Positions 62,915 to 64,000 of a stretch of DNA of 64,000 nt are shown in pieces. Within the stretch, counting starts at the first letter, position 1, and every line of letters begins with the position of its first letter. Source of the DNA: Caprimulgus europaeus (taxonomy: Eukaryota; Chordata; Aves; Caprimulgiformes; Caprimulgidae); NCBI GenBank assembly GCA_907165065.1, contig OU015524.1, forward strand, positions 59,375,295 through 59,439,294. Reading direction: 5' to 3'. The notes beneath the pieces are model-generated. The model ran no database searches. It was not told the origin of the DNA and saw only the letters and a program-made list of their open reading frames with translations. A program made the translations under genes and the position numbers.

Positions 62915-63007
62915 ACTCATCTAGGTGTTCCTGCTCCGGCAGGGGGATTGGACTAGATGATCTTTCGAGGTCCCTTCCAATCCCTAATATTCTGTGATTC
63001 TGTGATT
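62915..63007 (+). mobile_element. CR1 3'-end fragment, about 93 bp, young subfamily
   Basis: This is the extreme 3' end of a CR1 on the plus strand, finishing with two TTCTGTGA units. By my alignment it differs from the corresponding part of the copy at 30180 at a single site. It is a severely 5'-truncated insertion. Confidence 0.92.
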
Positions 63008-64000
63008 AATGCCACCTGTTTGAATTTAGTAGTCTCCACCCATGTGAAAAATCAAGTAATTCTCAAAAAGTAAGAAAACCATGTAAATGGATACTAACAG
63101 TCACTGGAGATGGGAAGGTGCATGTATTGGTGTCCTGATTTGGGCCAAATTACACTTCTCCTCCTAGAGGTTTAAAAGAAATGTCACTGTCTATGAGAAA
63201 AGATGGAGTGCACAGTCGTGCCTCCATTGTAACGTCTAGGACACTTAAGCATTTGTTTAACTTTAAGCCCAAGAGAACCTCACTGAAATCCCTAGGTTTA
63301 TTCCTGCACTTAACAGTAAGTATATACCTTTACATACCAGCTTGACTTCAGACTTCACAGTACTGTACTGACTCTGTGCTATTTTACCCAGTTCCCACTG
63401 ATGTAAGAATCATTGTGGGTCTTAAGTGATATTAAATATTCCATTAGAGAAATGTTGTTTCCATTACAGTTTACAACTTTAACATTTAAAGACTGTCATT
63501 AAAATATGTAGCTTTATGACTTACTTTGTTTGTATATGTAGCAGATTGCTACTTACTGGCAACTGGTCATGTATTAATTTTTCAGAAACATGTTTCCTGA
63601 ATAGGACTAATGACTCACATCCCTTTCATACCTCTTTATTACAGATGAATGGTATATGGATTCTGAAATGCGAAACATATGCTGAACACCTAATTAGACT
63701 GACAATGCCTCAAAAATATTAGAAGTTCAAAAAATCAGTTAATACAAAGTTTGCTGTCTGGATATTTAACATTTATAAACTTGTGGTATCCAGGAAATGC
63801 AGTTTATATTAACCTTTTAACTATTAGAATGGGTTACATCATGACAAATCTGTATCCTGCTGGAGATCTTTTAATACAATTCTATTTTCAAAGCAGAAAA
63901 TGTAACACGTGCTCTGGAATGTCTCTCTCATTTTGAAAAAGAAAAACAGTTCAAGGATTAACTGAAATTTTCATTGAATGCTTTGCCATATAATCTTTGA

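Larger units (their letters stand above)
48621..64000. other. Intergenic DNA upstream of AIG1
   Basis: The region has no recognisable coding exon on either strand. It contains CR1 pieces at 53262-53434, 56932-57446, 58585-58870 and 62915-63007, and is otherwise AT-rich without clear features (48621-53250, 53440-56930, 57450-58580, 58880-62910 and 63010-64000). In other vertebrates HIVEP2 lies head-to-head with AIG1 on this side. Its 5' non-coding exons or enhancers could be here, but the sequence alone does not show them. Confidence 0.8.

Noticed and set aside
1..64000. CRISPR arrays, tRNA or rRNA genes, androgen-response palindromes
   Set aside because: None was seen. The tandem arrays are microsatellites, and no good AGAACAnnnTGTTCT match was noticed despite the gene's name.

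Overview
This is vertebrate nuclear DNA, almost certainly from a bird. It carries at least fourteen fragments of the CR1 non-LTR retrotransposon with the avian 3' end (TTCTGTGA or TTCTATGA units). It is largely non-coding, has GT-AG introns and contains one CpG-island promoter. I saw no operons, phage genes, CRISPR arrays or bacterial-style genes, and recognised no tRNA, rRNA or snRNA gene.

The one gene recognised is AIG1 (androgen-induced gene 1), read on the minus strand. Exon 1 (47468-47608) encodes residues 1-47 and exon 2 (8289-8444) encodes residues 48-99. They join in phase 0 across a 39,023-bp intron 1. AIG1 is a multipass membrane hydrolase of FAHFA lipids that uses Thr43 and His134. 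Thr43 is encoded here in exon 1. His134 lies in a later exon that I could not find between 1 and 8288, so the rest of the gene should lie to the left of the window. The promoter is a TATA-less CpG island at about 47190-48620, with a GCC-repeat 5' leader, a Z-DNA-prone GT/GC tract, a GC box and a CCAAT box.

Layout: 1-8288 is part of AIG1 intron 2, with a 1.2-kb CR1 that includes a broken reverse-transcriptase ORF. Positions 8289-8444 are exon 2. Positions 8445-47467 are intron 1. It holds a truncated ERV-type LTR close to exon 2, a 145-bp GGAA microsatellite, CR1 fragments of several ages, two likely MIR relics and a few GC-rich blocks, one with a five-fold repeated motif near 20150-20350. Exon 1 and the CpG island follow. 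From about 48620 to 64000 is intergenic DNA upstream of AIG1, with further CR1 pieces. In other vertebrates HIVEP2 is the head-to-head neighbour on this side, but I saw none of its coding exons.

No undescribed biological system is evident. The points most worth a second look are the LTR beside the exon 2 acceptor, the repeated GC-rich intronic block, signs of a divergent plus-strand transcript at the AIG1 promoter, and near-identical CR1 copies that suggest recent activity.
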